Shown: in pieces, positions 40,089-47,553 of the stretch
How the letters are laid out: each line of letters opens with the position of its first letter
Position numbering within the stretch: the first letter of the stretch is position 1
Assembly: GCF_002939475.1 (NCBI RefSeq)
Contig: NZ_PKFQ01000001.1
Coordinates: 4,275,001-4,339,000 of the forward strand
Length of the DNA stretch: 64,000 bases
DNA from: Streptomyces cinnamoneus
GTDB taxonomy: Bacteria; Actinomycetota; Actinomycetes; Streptomycetales; Streptomycetaceae
Direction of reading: 5' to 3'
Program-made: the position numbers and the translations under genes
Notes under the pieces: generated by a model
What the model saw: the letters and a program-made list of their open reading frames with translations, nothing else
Databases searched by the model: none
What the model was told of the DNA's origin: nothing

Positions 40089-40973
40089 TCAGTAGGACGA
40101 GCCGCCCGCGCCCAGCGACCCGGTGGGGTGCCAGACGGTCTTGGTCTCCAGGAACGCCGTCAGGCGGTCCGTGCCGGGGTCGGCGGACCAGTCCACAGGC
40201 TGTGGACGGACGACGCGCTTGAGGTTGTCAGCCGCCTCGATCTCCAGGGCCTTGGCCGTCTCGGCGTCGGCGCCCGCCAGGTCGATGGCGTTGACGTCCT
40301 GGTGCGCGGCGAGCGGCACGGCGATCTCCGCGACCTTGCCGGACAGGATGTTGACCACACCGCCGGGCACGTCGGAGGTGGCCAGCACCTCGCCCAGCGA
40401 CAGGGCGGGCAGCGGGGCCTTCTCCGAGGCCACGACGACCACGGTGTTGCCGCTCGCGATCACCGGGGCGACCACGGACACCAGGCCCAGGAGCGAGGAC
40501 TCCTGCGGCGCGACGACCGCCACGACACCGGTGGGCTCGGGGGAGGTGACGTTGAAGAACGGCCCGGCGACCGGGTTCGTCCCGCCCGTGACCTGCGCGA
40601 TCTTGTCGGTCCAGCCCGCGTACCAGACCCAGCGGTCGATGGCGGCGTCCACCTGCGCGGCGGCCTTGGACTTCGAGAGGCCCTCGGCGTCCGCGACCTC
40701 GGCGACGAACTGGTCCCGGCGGCCCTCCAGCATCTCGGCGACGCGGTAGAGGATCTGACCGCGGTTGTAGGCGGTCGCGCCGGACCAGCCGCCGAACGCC
40801 TTGCGCGCCGCCACGACGGCGTCACGGGCGTCCTTGCGGGACGACAGGGGGGCGTTGGCGAGCCAGTGGCCCTTGGAGTCGGTCACCTCGTACACCCGCC
40901 CGCTCTCGGACCGGGGGAACTTGCCCCCGACGAACAGCTTGTAGGTCTTGAAGACACTGAGCCGATCAGACAT
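40089..40973 (-). CDS. Truncated aldehyde dehydrogenase-like protein
   Basis: 294 residues, little more than the NAD-binding half of an aldehyde dehydrogenase. Present: YKLFVGGKFPRSESGRVYEV, AYNRGQILYRVAEMLEGRRD, RWVWYAGWTDKIAQVTGG, VVAVVAPQESSLLGLVSVVA, PVIASGNTVVVVASEKAPLP and DVPGGVVNILSGKVAEIAVP. Absent: the L-E-L-G-G catalytic glutamate loop and the entire catalytic-cysteine domain. It overlaps the full-length enzyme gene by eight bases and is the last gene of the deoC operon. The frame ends cleanly at a terminator, so it looks like a maintained short protein, perhaps a non-catalytic partner subunit, rather than fresh decay. Confidence 0.85.
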   Translation of the reverse strand: MSDRLSVFKTYKLFVGGKFPRSESGRVYEVTDSKGHWLANAPLSSRKDARDAVVAARKAFGGWSGATAYNRGQILYRVAEMLEGRRDQFVAEVADAEGLSKSKAAAQVDAAIDRWVWYAGWTDKIAQVTGGTNPVAGPFFNVTSPEPTGVVAVVAPQESSLLGLVSVVAPVIASGNTVVVVASEKAPLPALSLGEVLATSDVPGGVVNILSGKVAEIAVPLAAHQDVNAIDLAGADAETAKALEIEAADNLKRVVRPQPVDWSADPGTDRLTAFLETKTVWHPTGSLGAGGSSY

Positions 40974-42396
40974 CGAGGTAGGCCTCCAGACCGTGACGGC
41001 CACCCTCGCGACCGAAGCCCGACTCCTTGTACCCACCGAACGGGGAAGTCGGATCGAACTTGTTGAACGTGTTGGCCCAGACGACGCCCGCCCGCAGTTT
41101 GCCGGCCACGGCCAGCATCCGCGAACCCTTCTCGGTCCAGATGCCGGCGGACAGCCCGTACTGCGAGTTGTTGGCCTTGGCGACGGCCTCGCCGGGCGTA
41201 CGGAAGGTCAGCACCGACAGGACCGGGCCGAAGATCTCCTCGCGGGCGATCCGGTGGGCCTGCGTGACGCCCGTGAAGAGCGTCGGGGCGAACCAGTAGC
41301 CGTTGCCCGGCAGCTCGCACGCCGGGGCCCAGCGCTCGGCGCCCTCGGCCTCGCCGCTGTCGGCCAGCGCGGTGATGCGGGCCAGCTGCTCGGCGGAGTT
41401 GATGGCGCCGACGTCGGTGTTCTTGTCCAGCGGGTCGCCCACCCGCAGCGTGGACATGCGGCGCTTCAGCGCGTCCAGCAGCTCGTCCTGGATGGACTCC
41501 TGCACCAGCAGGCGCGAGCCCGCGCAGCAGACCTGCCCCTGGTTGAAGAAGATGCCGCCCACGATGCCCTCGACCGCCTGGTCGATCGGCGCGTCGTCGA
41601 AGACGATGTTGGCGCCCTTGCCGCCCAGCTCCAGGGTCAGCCTCTTGTCCGTGCCGGCGACGGTACGGGCGATCTCCTTGCCCACCGCGGTGGAGCCGGT
41701 GAAGGCGACTTTGTCGACGCCGTCGTGGGCCACGATCGCCGCACCCGTCGAACCGTCACCGGTGAGGATGTTGACGACGCCCTTGGGCAGCCCGGCCTGA
41801 CGGCAGATGTCGGCGAAGAACAGCGCCGACAGCGGCGTGGTCTCGGCCGGCTTGAGCACGACGGTGTTGCCCGCCGCCAGCGCGGGGGCGATCTTCCACG
41901 CCAGCATCAGCAGCGGGAAGTTCCACGGGATGACCTGGCCGGCGACACCGAGCGGACGCGGGTTCGCGCCGAACCCGGCGTGGTCCAGCTTGTCGGCCCA
42001 GCCGGCGTAGTAGAAGAAGTGCGCGGCGACCAGCGGGAGGTCGGCGTCGCGCGTCTCCTTGATCGGCTTGCCGTTGTCCAGGGTCTCCAGGACGGCCAGC
42101 TCACGCGACCGCTCCTGGATGATCCGGGCGATGCGGAACAGGTACTTGGCCCGCTCGGAACCGGGCAGCGCCGACCACTTCTCGAAGGCCTTGCGCGCGG
42201 CCTTGACGGCGGCGTCGACGTCCTCGGCGGACGCCTGGGCGACCTCCGAGAGCACCTCCTCCGTCGACGGGGAGACGGTCTTGAAGACCTTCCCGCCGGT
42301 GGCCTCGCGGAACTCGCCGTCGATGAACAGCCCGTAGGAGGGGGCGATGTCGACGACCGAGCGCGACTCGGGCGCCGGTGCGTATTCAAAAGCCAT
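40966..42396 (-). CDS. Aldehyde dehydrogenase (full length)
   Basis: 476-residue NAD(P)-dependent aldehyde dehydrogenase. Seen: [19 protein letters not shown] at the N-terminus, [59 protein letters not shown], catalytic Glu in [16 protein letters not shown], catalytic Cys in [17 protein letters not shown], and [12 protein letters not shown] near the end. ATG 42396 lies two bases after the deoC stop. Because DeoC releases acetaldehyde, the natural role inferred from this operon is oxidation of acetaldehyde to acetate during deoxynucleoside breakdown. Start chosen by family length; the frame is open further upstream. Confidence 0.92.
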   Translation of the reverse strand: MAFEYAPAPESRSVVDIAPSYGLFIDGEFREATGGKVFKTVSPSTEEVLSEVAQASAEDVDAAVKAARKAFEKWSALPGSERAKYLFRIARIIQERSRELAVLETLDNGKPIKETRDADLPLVAAHFFYYAGWADKLDHAGFGANPRPLGVAGQVIPWNFPLLMLAWKIAPALAAGNTVVLKPAETTPLSALFFADICRQAGLPKGVVNILTGDGSTGAAIVAHDGVDKVAFTGSTAVGKEIARTVAGTDKRLTLELGGKGANIVFDDAPIDQAVEGIVGGIFFNQGQVCCAGSRLLVQESIQDELLDALKRRMSTLRVGDPLDKNTDVGAINSAEQLARITALADSGEAEGAERWAPACELPGNGYWFAPTLFTGVTQAHRIAREEIFGPVLSVLTFRTPGEAVAKANNSQYGLSAGIWTEKGSRMLAVAGKLRAGVVWANTFNKFDPTSPFGGYKESGFGREGGRHGLEAYLDV

Positions 42397-42398
42397 GA

Positions 42399-43397
42399 TC
42401 AGTCCACCGTCACGTAGTCGGGACCGGAGTAGCGCCCGGTGCTCAGCTTCTGCCGCTGCATCAGCAGGTCGTTGAGGAGGCTGGAGGCACCGAAGCGGAA
42501 CCAGTCGTTGGTCAGCCACTCCTCGCCCACGGTCTCGTTGACGAGCACCAGGAACTTCATGGCGTCCTTGGTGGTGCGGATCCCGCCCGCGGGCTTCACG
42601 CCGACCTGGACGCCGGTCGTGGCCCGGAAGTCGCGCACGGCCTCCAGCATCAGCAGGGTGTTCGCCGGGGTGGCGTTCACCGCGACCTTGCCGGTGGAGG
42701 TCTTGATGAAGTCGGCGCCGGCCAGCATGCCGAGCCAGGAGGCACGGCGGATGTTGTCGTACGTCGACAGCTCGCCGGTCTCGAAGATGACCTTCAGCCG
42801 GGCGGCCGAGCCGTCGGGCCGGCGGCAGGCGTCCTTGACGGCCTTGATCTCCTCGAAGACGCTCAGGTAGCGCCCGGACAGGAAGGCGCCGCGGTCGATC
42901 ACCATGTCGATCTCGTCGGCACCCGCGGCGACGGCGTCCACCGTGTCGGCCAGCTTGACCGGCAGGGCGGCGCGGCCGGCCGGGAAGGCCGTCGCGACGG
43001 AGGCGACCTTGACGCCGGAGCCGCGCAGGGCCTCGGCGGCGGTGGCCACCATGTCGGGGTAGACACAGATCGCGGCGGTGCGCGGGGTGTCGCGGTCGGT
43101 GGGATCGGGGTTGACGGCCTTGGCGCAGAGCGACCGGACCTTGCCCGGGGTGTCCGCACCCTCCAGGGTCGTCAGGTCGATCATCGAGATCGCCAGGTCG
43201 ATGGCGTAGGCCTTCGCCGTCGTCTTGATCGAGCGGGTGCCGAGCGCCGCGGCGCGGGCTTCCAGCCCGACCGGGTCGACGCCCGGGAGGCCGTGCAGGA
43301 AGCGGCGCAGCGCTCCGTCGGAGGCGGTCACGTCCGCCATCGACGCCAGTCGCTCCGCGGCCTCGTTGCCGTTTGAGGGAACAGTGGGCATGGTCAC
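42399..43397 (-). CDS. deoC: Deoxyribose-phosphate aldolase
   Basis: 332 residues from GTG 43397, longer than E. coli DeoC (259) because of a 70-residue N-terminal segment, as in the eukaryotic-like DERA subgroup. Cleaves 2-deoxyribose-5-phosphate to acetaldehyde and glyceraldehyde-3-phosphate. Seen: AAICVYPDMVATAAEAL, VASVATAFPAGRAALPVKL, DEIDMVIDRGAFLSGRYLSV, LKVIFETGELSTYDNIRRAS, the Schiff-base lysine in ADFIKTSTGKVAVNATP, and VGVKPAGGIRTTKDAMKFLV. GTG 43397 is preferred over ATG 43391 because a near-consensus -10 box ends six bases before it, implying a leaderless transcript. First gene of deoC-ald-ald'; the regulon palindrome lies in its promoter. Confidence 0.95.
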   Translation of the reverse strand: MTMPTVPSNGNEAAERLASMADVTASDGALRRFLHGLPGVDPVGLEARAAALGTRSIKTTAKAYAIDLAISMIDLTTLEGADTPGKVRSLCAKAVNPDPTDRDTPRTAAICVYPDMVATAAEALRGSGVKVASVATAFPAGRAALPVKLADTVDAVAAGADEIDMVIDRGAFLSGRYLSVFEEIKAVKDACRRPDGSAARLKVIFETGELSTYDNIRRASWLGMLAGADFIKTSTGKVAVNATPANTLLMLEAVRDFRATTGVQVGVKPAGGIRTTKDAMKFLVLVNETVGEEWLTNDWFRFGASSLLNDLLMQRQKLSTGRYSGPDYVTVD

Positions 43398-43403
43398 CGG
43401 ATG

Positions 43404-43432
43404 AGCATATCTACGCGCGTAGCGCATGTCAC
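43404..43432 (-). promoter_or_regulatory. deoC promoter with nucleoside-regulon operator in the spacer
   Basis: On the minus strand: -35 GTGACA (43432-43427), exactly 17-bp spacer containing CTACGCGCGTAG (43422-43411), -10 TATGCT (43409-43404). This is the best promoter in the window, and the operator fills its spacer. The GTG start is 7 bp downstream of the -10 box. Confidence 0.82.
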
Positions 43433-43504
43433 CCCCCAGGGCCTCTCCACCGCCCATGCTGACACCTCCGGGGCGCCCGCGCAGTGTGGGGCACAATCGG
43501 CGGC

Positions 43505-44128
43505 ATGACGAGCGACCCGAAGGCAGCACCGGAATTCGCCGAGCGGTGCTACCGCTCCTCGGCAGGCATCGGCAGTGGTGTCCTGCTCCTCGCGCTGGCC
43601 GCGTGGCTGGGGGGCGACGCGATCGTGAGCGGCGAGGGCCGCACGCCCTGGCTCGCCCTGGCCGGCCTGCTCTTCGCGGTGCCGCTGATCATCGCCTTCA
43701 CGGTGCGGCCGGCGGTGTGGGCGGGGGAGGACCGGCTGCTGGTGCGCAACCCCTTCCGCACGATCACGGTGCCGTGGGCCTCCGTCGAGGCTGTCCGGGC
43801 CGGCTACTCCAGTGAGGTGCTGGCCGGCGGCGCGAAGTACCAGCTGTGGGCGATCCCCGTGTCCCTCCGCCAGCGCAAGCGGGCGGCGCGGTCGGCTGCG
43901 CGGGCCGCCGCGGAGGACGTGACGGGGACGGTGTCCTCGACGGCCCCTTCGCCGGGGCTGCTGCGGGCACCGTCCGACCAGGCGATCGAGGACCTCCGGG
44001 AACTCGCGGAACGGGGTGCGTCCCGGGAGGGTGCGCAGGGGGTGCCGACGGTGCGCTGGGCGTTCGAGCTGATCGTGCCGTCGCTGGTGGGCTTGGCGCT
44101 GCTGGCGGGGCTGGGGGGCCTGGCCTGA
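43505..44128 (+). CDS. PH-domain membrane protein (bPH2-like)
   Basis: 207 residues. Two hydrophobic spans (IGSGVLLLALAAWLGGDAIV and LALAGLLFAVPLIIAF) precede a bacterial PH fold: RPAVWAGEDRLLVRNPFRTI, TVPWASVEAVRAGYSSEVLA and KYQLWAIPVSLRQRKRAARS. A charged helix follows, then a last membrane span IVPSLVGLALLAGLGGLA. Typical small PH-domain proteins of actinobacteria, function unknown. ATG 43505. Divergent from deoC (108 bp between starts), convergent with the phosphosugar mutase across the long inverted repeat. Confidence 0.82.
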   Translation: MTSDPKAAPEFAERCYRSSAGIGSGVLLLALAAWLGGDAIVSGEGRTPWLALAGLLFAVPLIIAFTVRPAVWAGEDRLLVRNPFRTITVPWASVEAVRAGYSSEVLAGGAKYQLWAIPVSLRQRKRAARSAARAAAEDVTGTVSSTAPSPGLLRAPSDQAIEDLRELAERGASREGAQGVPTVRWAFELIVPSLVGLALLAGLGGLA

Positions 44129-44182
44129 CGGGCGGGGTGAGGTGGCCCACTCCCACCGGGCGGTAGTTGCCGCGCGGCGGGA

Positions 44183-44313
44183 GGGGGCGGGGTGGGACGG
44201 GGCCTGGCAGGGGGCGTAAAGCGCTCTTTGCGGGAGTGCGGGGCACGTATCGACACGTAACCAGGAACCGCAAAGAGCGCAGCCCCCAGAAGGCCCCGTC
44301 CCACCCCGCCCCC
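44183..44313. repeat. Long inverted repeat, copy A
   Basis: Outer 23-bp perfect arms (44183-44205 with 44291-44313), then GGGGGC/GCCCCC, then inner 13-bp arms GCGCTCTTTGCGG (44221-44233) and CCGCAAAGAGCGC (44268-44280) around a 34-nt centre. Shares the arms and blocks such as CAGGGGGCGTAAAGCG with copy B at 46268, in opposite orientation. Lies between the convergent PH-domain and mutase genes. Confidence 0.88.
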
Positions 44314-44439
44314 GCCCCACCGCGTGCCCGACACGCACGCACCGGGCACGTACCCGGCACACCCGCACCGGGGCACCTACGCGCACGCACGCACCGGCAC
44401 GCACGCGCACGCACGCACGTACCGGCACGCACCGCAGCG
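44314..44439. repeat. CACG-rich low-complexity tract
   Basis: About 125 bp dominated by GCACGCACG/CACCGGCAC units, running from the end of repeat copy A to the mutase stop. No coding signal on either strand that I would trust. Confidence 0.7.
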
Positions 44440-46125
44440 TCAGATGCCGGCCACCCGCGACAGGTCCGTCTTGATCGCCGCCAGCACCGCGTCCGCCCGC
44501 CCCCGCGCGTCCACCAGGCCCGCAGCGGAGCCCACCGGCACCACGACCTCCAGGTAGCACTTCAGCTTCGGCTCCGTGCCGCTGGGCCGCACGATCACCC
44601 GCGCCCCCGAAACCGCACCCGCCTCGTCGCCCGCCAGGGCGTACCGCAGGCCGTCCGTCGGCGGCAGCGACTCCGTCCCCTTCGCCAGGTCCTCCGCGGA
44701 CACCACGTGCAGCCCCGCCAGCGTGGTCGGCGGCTGCTCCCGCAGCCTCCGCATCGCCGCCGCGATCAGCGACAGGTCCTCCACCCGCACCGACAGCTGG
44801 TCCGTCGCGTGCAGGCCGTGCTCCACCGCCAGGTCGTCCAGGAGGTCGCTCAGCGTCTGTCCGGTCTCCTTCAGCTCGGCCGTCAGCTCTGCCACCAGCA
44901 GCGCCGCCGTGATGCCGTCCTTGTCGCGCACCCCGTCGGGGTCGACGCAGTACCCCAGCGCCTCCTCGTAGGCGTAGCGCAGGCCGTCCACCCGGGACAG
45001 CCACTTGAAGCCGGTCAGCGTCTCCTCGTACGAGGCGCCCGCCGCGGCCGCGGCGATCCGCGACAGCAGGGACGACGAGACGATCGTCGTGGCGAACGTC
45101 CCGCGCGCGCTCTTGTGCACGAGGTGCGTGGCGAGCAGGGCCCCGACCTCGTCGCCGCGCAGCATCCGCCAGCCCTCGACGGTCTCCGGAGCCGGCACGG
45201 CCACCGCGCAGCGGTCCGCGTCGGGGTCGTTGGCGATGATGATGTCGGGCGTCTCGCCGCGCGCGGCCGCCTCGCGGGCGGTGGCGAAGGCCAGGTCCAT
45301 CGCGCCCGGCTCCTCGGGGTTCGGGAACGCGACGGTCGGGAAGTCGGGGTCGGGCTCGGCCTGCGCGGCCACGACGTCCGGGGCGGGGAACCCGGCGCGG
45401 GCGAACGCGGCGGTCAGCACGTCGCGGCCGACGCCGTGCATCGGGGTGTAGACGGTGCGGACGTCGCGGGGGGAGCCGGCGGTCAGGACGGCGTCGGTGC
45501 GCTCCAGGTAGGCGCCGACGACGGCGTCCTCGCGGAGGGTCTCCCAGCCGGCGGAGGGCCGCGGCACGTCGTTCAGGCTGGCGACGGCGGCGATCTCGGC
45601 GGCGATCTCCGCGTCCGCGGGCGGCACGATCTGGGAGCCGTCGCCGAGGTAGACCTTGTAGCCGTTGTCGCGCGGCGGGTTGTGGCTGGCGGTGACCTCG
45701 ATGCCGGCGACGGCGCCGATGTGGCGGATCGCGAAGGCGAGGACGGGCGTGGGCAGCGGCTTGGGCAGCAGCGCGGCCTTCAGGCCGGCGCCGACCATGA
45801 CCGCGGCGGTGTCCAGGGCGAAGTCCGCGGACTTGTAGCGGGCGTCGTAGCCGATGACGACGGTCCCGCCGGTGTGGCCCTGCTTCTTGAGGTACGCGGC
45901 GAGGCCGGCGGCGGCGCGGATGACGACGGCGCGGTTCATGCGCATGGGGCCGGCGCCGAGTTCGCCGCGGAGGCCGGCGGTGCCGAACTGGAGGGTGCCG
46001 GCGAAGCGGTCGCCCAGCTCGGTGAGGTCGCCGGCGTCGATGAGCCGCGCGAGCTCGTCACGGGTTTCGGGGTCGGGGTCCTCGGCGAGCCAGGTCTGGG
46101 CCTGCGCGATGAGGTCTCGCTCCAC
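44440..46125 (-). CDS. Phospho-sugar mutase of PGM2 type, probable phosphopentomutase
   Basis: 561 residues, alpha-D-phosphohexomutase fold. Seen: LQFGTAGLRGELGAGPMRMN, the phosphoserine loop GIEVTASHNPPRDNGYKVY, the metal loop IIANDPDADRCAVAVP, the sugar loop GFKWLSRVDGLRYAYEEALG, and the phosphate-binding end VIVRPSGTEPKLKCYLEVV. The -N-P-P-R-D-N-G-Y-K-V-Y form and the length of 550-580 are those of the PGM2/phosphopentomutase subgroup rather than of PMM/PGM. It sits next to purine nucleoside phosphorylase and deoC, so conversion of (deoxy)ribose-1-phosphate to the 5-phosphate is the inferred role. GTG 46125 with GGAGGA five bases upstream. A 505-bp repeat-rich gap precedes it. Confidence 0.9.
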   Translation of the reverse strand: MERDLIAQAQTWLAEDPDPETRDELARLIDAGDLTELGDRFAGTLQFGTAGLRGELGAGPMRMNRAVVIRAAAGLAAYLKKQGHTGGTVVIGYDARYKSADFALDTAAVMVGAGLKAALLPKPLPTPVLAFAIRHIGAVAGIEVTASHNPPRDNGYKVYLGDGSQIVPPADAEIAAEIAAVASLNDVPRPSAGWETLREDAVVGAYLERTDAVLTAGSPRDVRTVYTPMHGVGRDVLTAAFARAGFPAPDVVAAQAEPDPDFPTVAFPNPEEPGAMDLAFATAREAAARGETPDIIIANDPDADRCAVAVPAPETVEGWRMLRGDEVGALLATHLVHKSARGTFATTIVSSSLLSRIAAAAAGASYEETLTGFKWLSRVDGLRYAYEEALGYCVDPDGVRDKDGITAALLVAELTAELKETGQTLSDLLDDLAVEHGLHATDQLSVRVEDLSLIAAAMRRLREQPPTTLAGLHVVSAEDLAKGTESLPPTDGLRYALAGDEAGAVSGARVIVRPSGTEPKLKCYLEVVVPVGSAAGLVDARGRADAVLAAIKTDLSRVAGI

Positions 46126-46139
46126 GGTGTTCCTCCGGG

Positions 46140-46267
46140 GTGTCGGGGGTCGCTTGGGGTGCGTGGTGGGGCCGTGGCCGTGGCCAGAGCGTGGCCAGAG
46201 CCGTGGCCGGGGCCGGGGCGGGGGCCAGAGCCGTGGCCGTGGCCAAGGCCAGGCCGTGGCGGGGGCC
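46140..46267. repeat. GTGGCCGTGGCC / GGCCAGAGC tandem low-complexity tract
   Basis: Imperfect repeats built from GTGGCC, GGCCAGAGCC and GGGGCCGGG units fill the space upstream of the mutase start. No gene is visible. Confidence 0.7.
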
Positions 46268-46397
46268 GGGGGCGGGGCGGGGTGGGCCCTTCTGGGGGCT
46301 GGGGTATGTGCGGCGCCCGCCAGGCGTAAAGCGTGCCCGGCGAGCGCCGCACATACCCCTTTACGCCCCCTGTCAGGGCCCACCCCGCCCCGCCCCC
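46268..46397. repeat. Long inverted repeat, copy B
   Basis: Outer 23-bp perfect arms (46268-46290 with 46375-46397), middle GGGGGC/GCCCCC, inner 16-bp perfect arms GGGGTATGTGCGGCGC (46301-46316) and its complement (46344-46359). Same family as copy A, inverted relative to it; shares GGGGCGGGGTGGG, CCTTCTGGGGGCTG and GGCGTAAAGCG blocks. Lies between the purine nucleoside phosphorylase and mutase genes. Confidence 0.88.
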
Positions 46398-46570
46398 TCC
46401 CGTCCGCTCGGCGGTGCGGGCCGTCTCGGGGGCCGGTTCGGGCCGGTCCGCTCGGCGGGCCGCCGTCCGCCTCGGGGGCCGGTCAGAGCCGGTTCGCTCG
46501 GCGGCTGCGGTCGCCTTCGGTCTGGTCCGGGCCGGGCCGCCTCGGGGTCCGGTCCGGACCAGCTGGTGGA
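46398..46570. repeat. Degenerate GC-rich tandem repeat
   Basis: Three or so imperfect units of roughly 50-60 bp, each with GCTCGGCGG, then CCTCGGGGGCCGGT and GGGCCGGTCC-like blocks. No coding potential recognised. Confidence 0.6.
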
Positions 46571-46574
46571 AACG

Positions 46575-46607
46575 CCCGTGCCGGAGGCGCTAGGCCCCCG
46601 GCACGGG
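46575..46607 (-). terminator. Hairpin after purine nucleoside phosphorylase
   Basis: 10-bp perfect stem CCCGTGCCGG / CCGGCACGGG with a 13-nt loop, 24 bp beyond the phosphorylase stop on the minus strand. Confidence 0.75.
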
Positions 46608-46630
46608 TGTGGCAGTGGTGACCCGAGGGG

Positions 46631-47452
46631 TCAGAGCTTCGGCAGGACCTGCGCCAGGAGGGAGCCCATCCGCGCGGCGGAGTCGCGGCCCGCCTGGAGG
46701 ACCTCCTCGTGGTTGAGGGGCTCGCCTGTCATGCCGGCGGCGAGGTTCGTCACCAGGGAGATGCCCAGGACCTCGGCACCCGCCTCGCGGGCCGCGATGG
46801 CCTCAAGGGTGGTGGACATGCCCACCAGGTCGCCGCCCAGCGTGCGGACCATCTTGATCTCGGCCGGGGTCTCGTAGTGCGGGCCGGGGAGCTGGACGTA
46901 GACGCCCTCCTCGAGGGTGGGGTCGACCTCCTTGCACAGCGCGCGCAGACGGGGGGAGTACAGGTCGGTGAGGTCGACGAAGTTGGCGCCGACGATCGGC
47001 GAGGTCGCCGTCATGTTGATGTGGTCGCTGATCAGCACCGGCTGGCCGGGGCGCATGCCCTCGCGGAGGCCGCCGCAGCCGTTGGTGAGGACGATGGTCT
47101 TGCAGCCGGCGGCCACGGCGGTGCGGACGCCGTGCACGACGGCGGCGACACCGCGGCCCTCGTAGTAGTGGGTGCGGCCGAGGAAGACGAGCACGCGCTT
47201 GTCGTTGATCTTGTACGAGCGGAAGGTGCCCGCGTGGCCCGCGACGGCGGCGGCGGTGAAGCCGGGGAGCTCGGTGACCGGGAACTCGGCCTCGGGGGTG
47301 CCGAGCGCTTCGGTGGCGGGGACCCAGCCGGAGCCCATGACCAGGGCGACGTCGTGGGTCTCGGCGCCCGTGAGCTCGCGCAGGCGGGCGGCGGCGTCGT
47401 TGGCCGCGGCGTACGGGTCGGCCTGGATGTCCGGAGTAACTGATGCGTTCAC
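46631..47452 (-). CDS. Purine nucleoside phosphorylase (trimeric type)
   Basis: 273-residue class II purine nucleoside phosphorylase (PunA/PNP-I family), splitting inosine, guanosine and deoxy forms with phosphate. Seen: [18 protein letters not shown] (phosphate Ser), [100 protein letters not shown] and [20 protein letters not shown] with the purine-contact Asn. GTG 47452. It follows adenosine deaminase in the pathway (inosine as substrate) and lies upstream of the probable phosphopentomutase. The regulon palindrome is 26 bp upstream of the start. Confidence 0.95.
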   Translation of the reverse strand: MNASVTPDIQADPYAAANDAAARLRELTGAETHDVALVMGSGWVPATEALGTPEAEFPVTELPGFTAAAVAGHAGTFRSYKINDKRVLVFLGRTHYYEGRGVAAVVHGVRTAVAAGCKTIVLTNGCGGLREGMRPGQPVLISDHINMTATSPIVGANFVDLTDLYSPRLRALCKEVDPTLEEGVYVQLPGPHYETPAEIKMVRTLGGDLVGMSTTLEAIAAREAGAEVLGISLVTNLAAGMTGEPLNHEEVLQAGRDSAARMGSLLAQVLPKL

Positions 47453-47477
47453 GCGGACGAGGGTAACCGCTCAGGGC

Positions 47478-47489
47478 CTACGCGCGTAG
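47478..47489. promoter_or_regulatory. Nucleoside-regulon operator at the PNP gene
   Basis: CTACGCGCGTAG, perfect 12-bp palindrome; on the minus strand it reads ATCTACGCGCGTAGG. It overlaps the expected -35 region if TACCCT (7 bp before the GTG) is the -10 box. Confidence 0.8.
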
Positions 47490-47553
47490 ATGTCGCTGGT
47501 CACGGTGTTCCGATTGTTGCTTTGTGCTTTGCGACGAGACGCAATCGTCACCT

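Noticed and set aside
44320-44440. CRISPR-like array in the CACG-rich tract
   Set aside because: Units are short and overlapping with no unique spacers.
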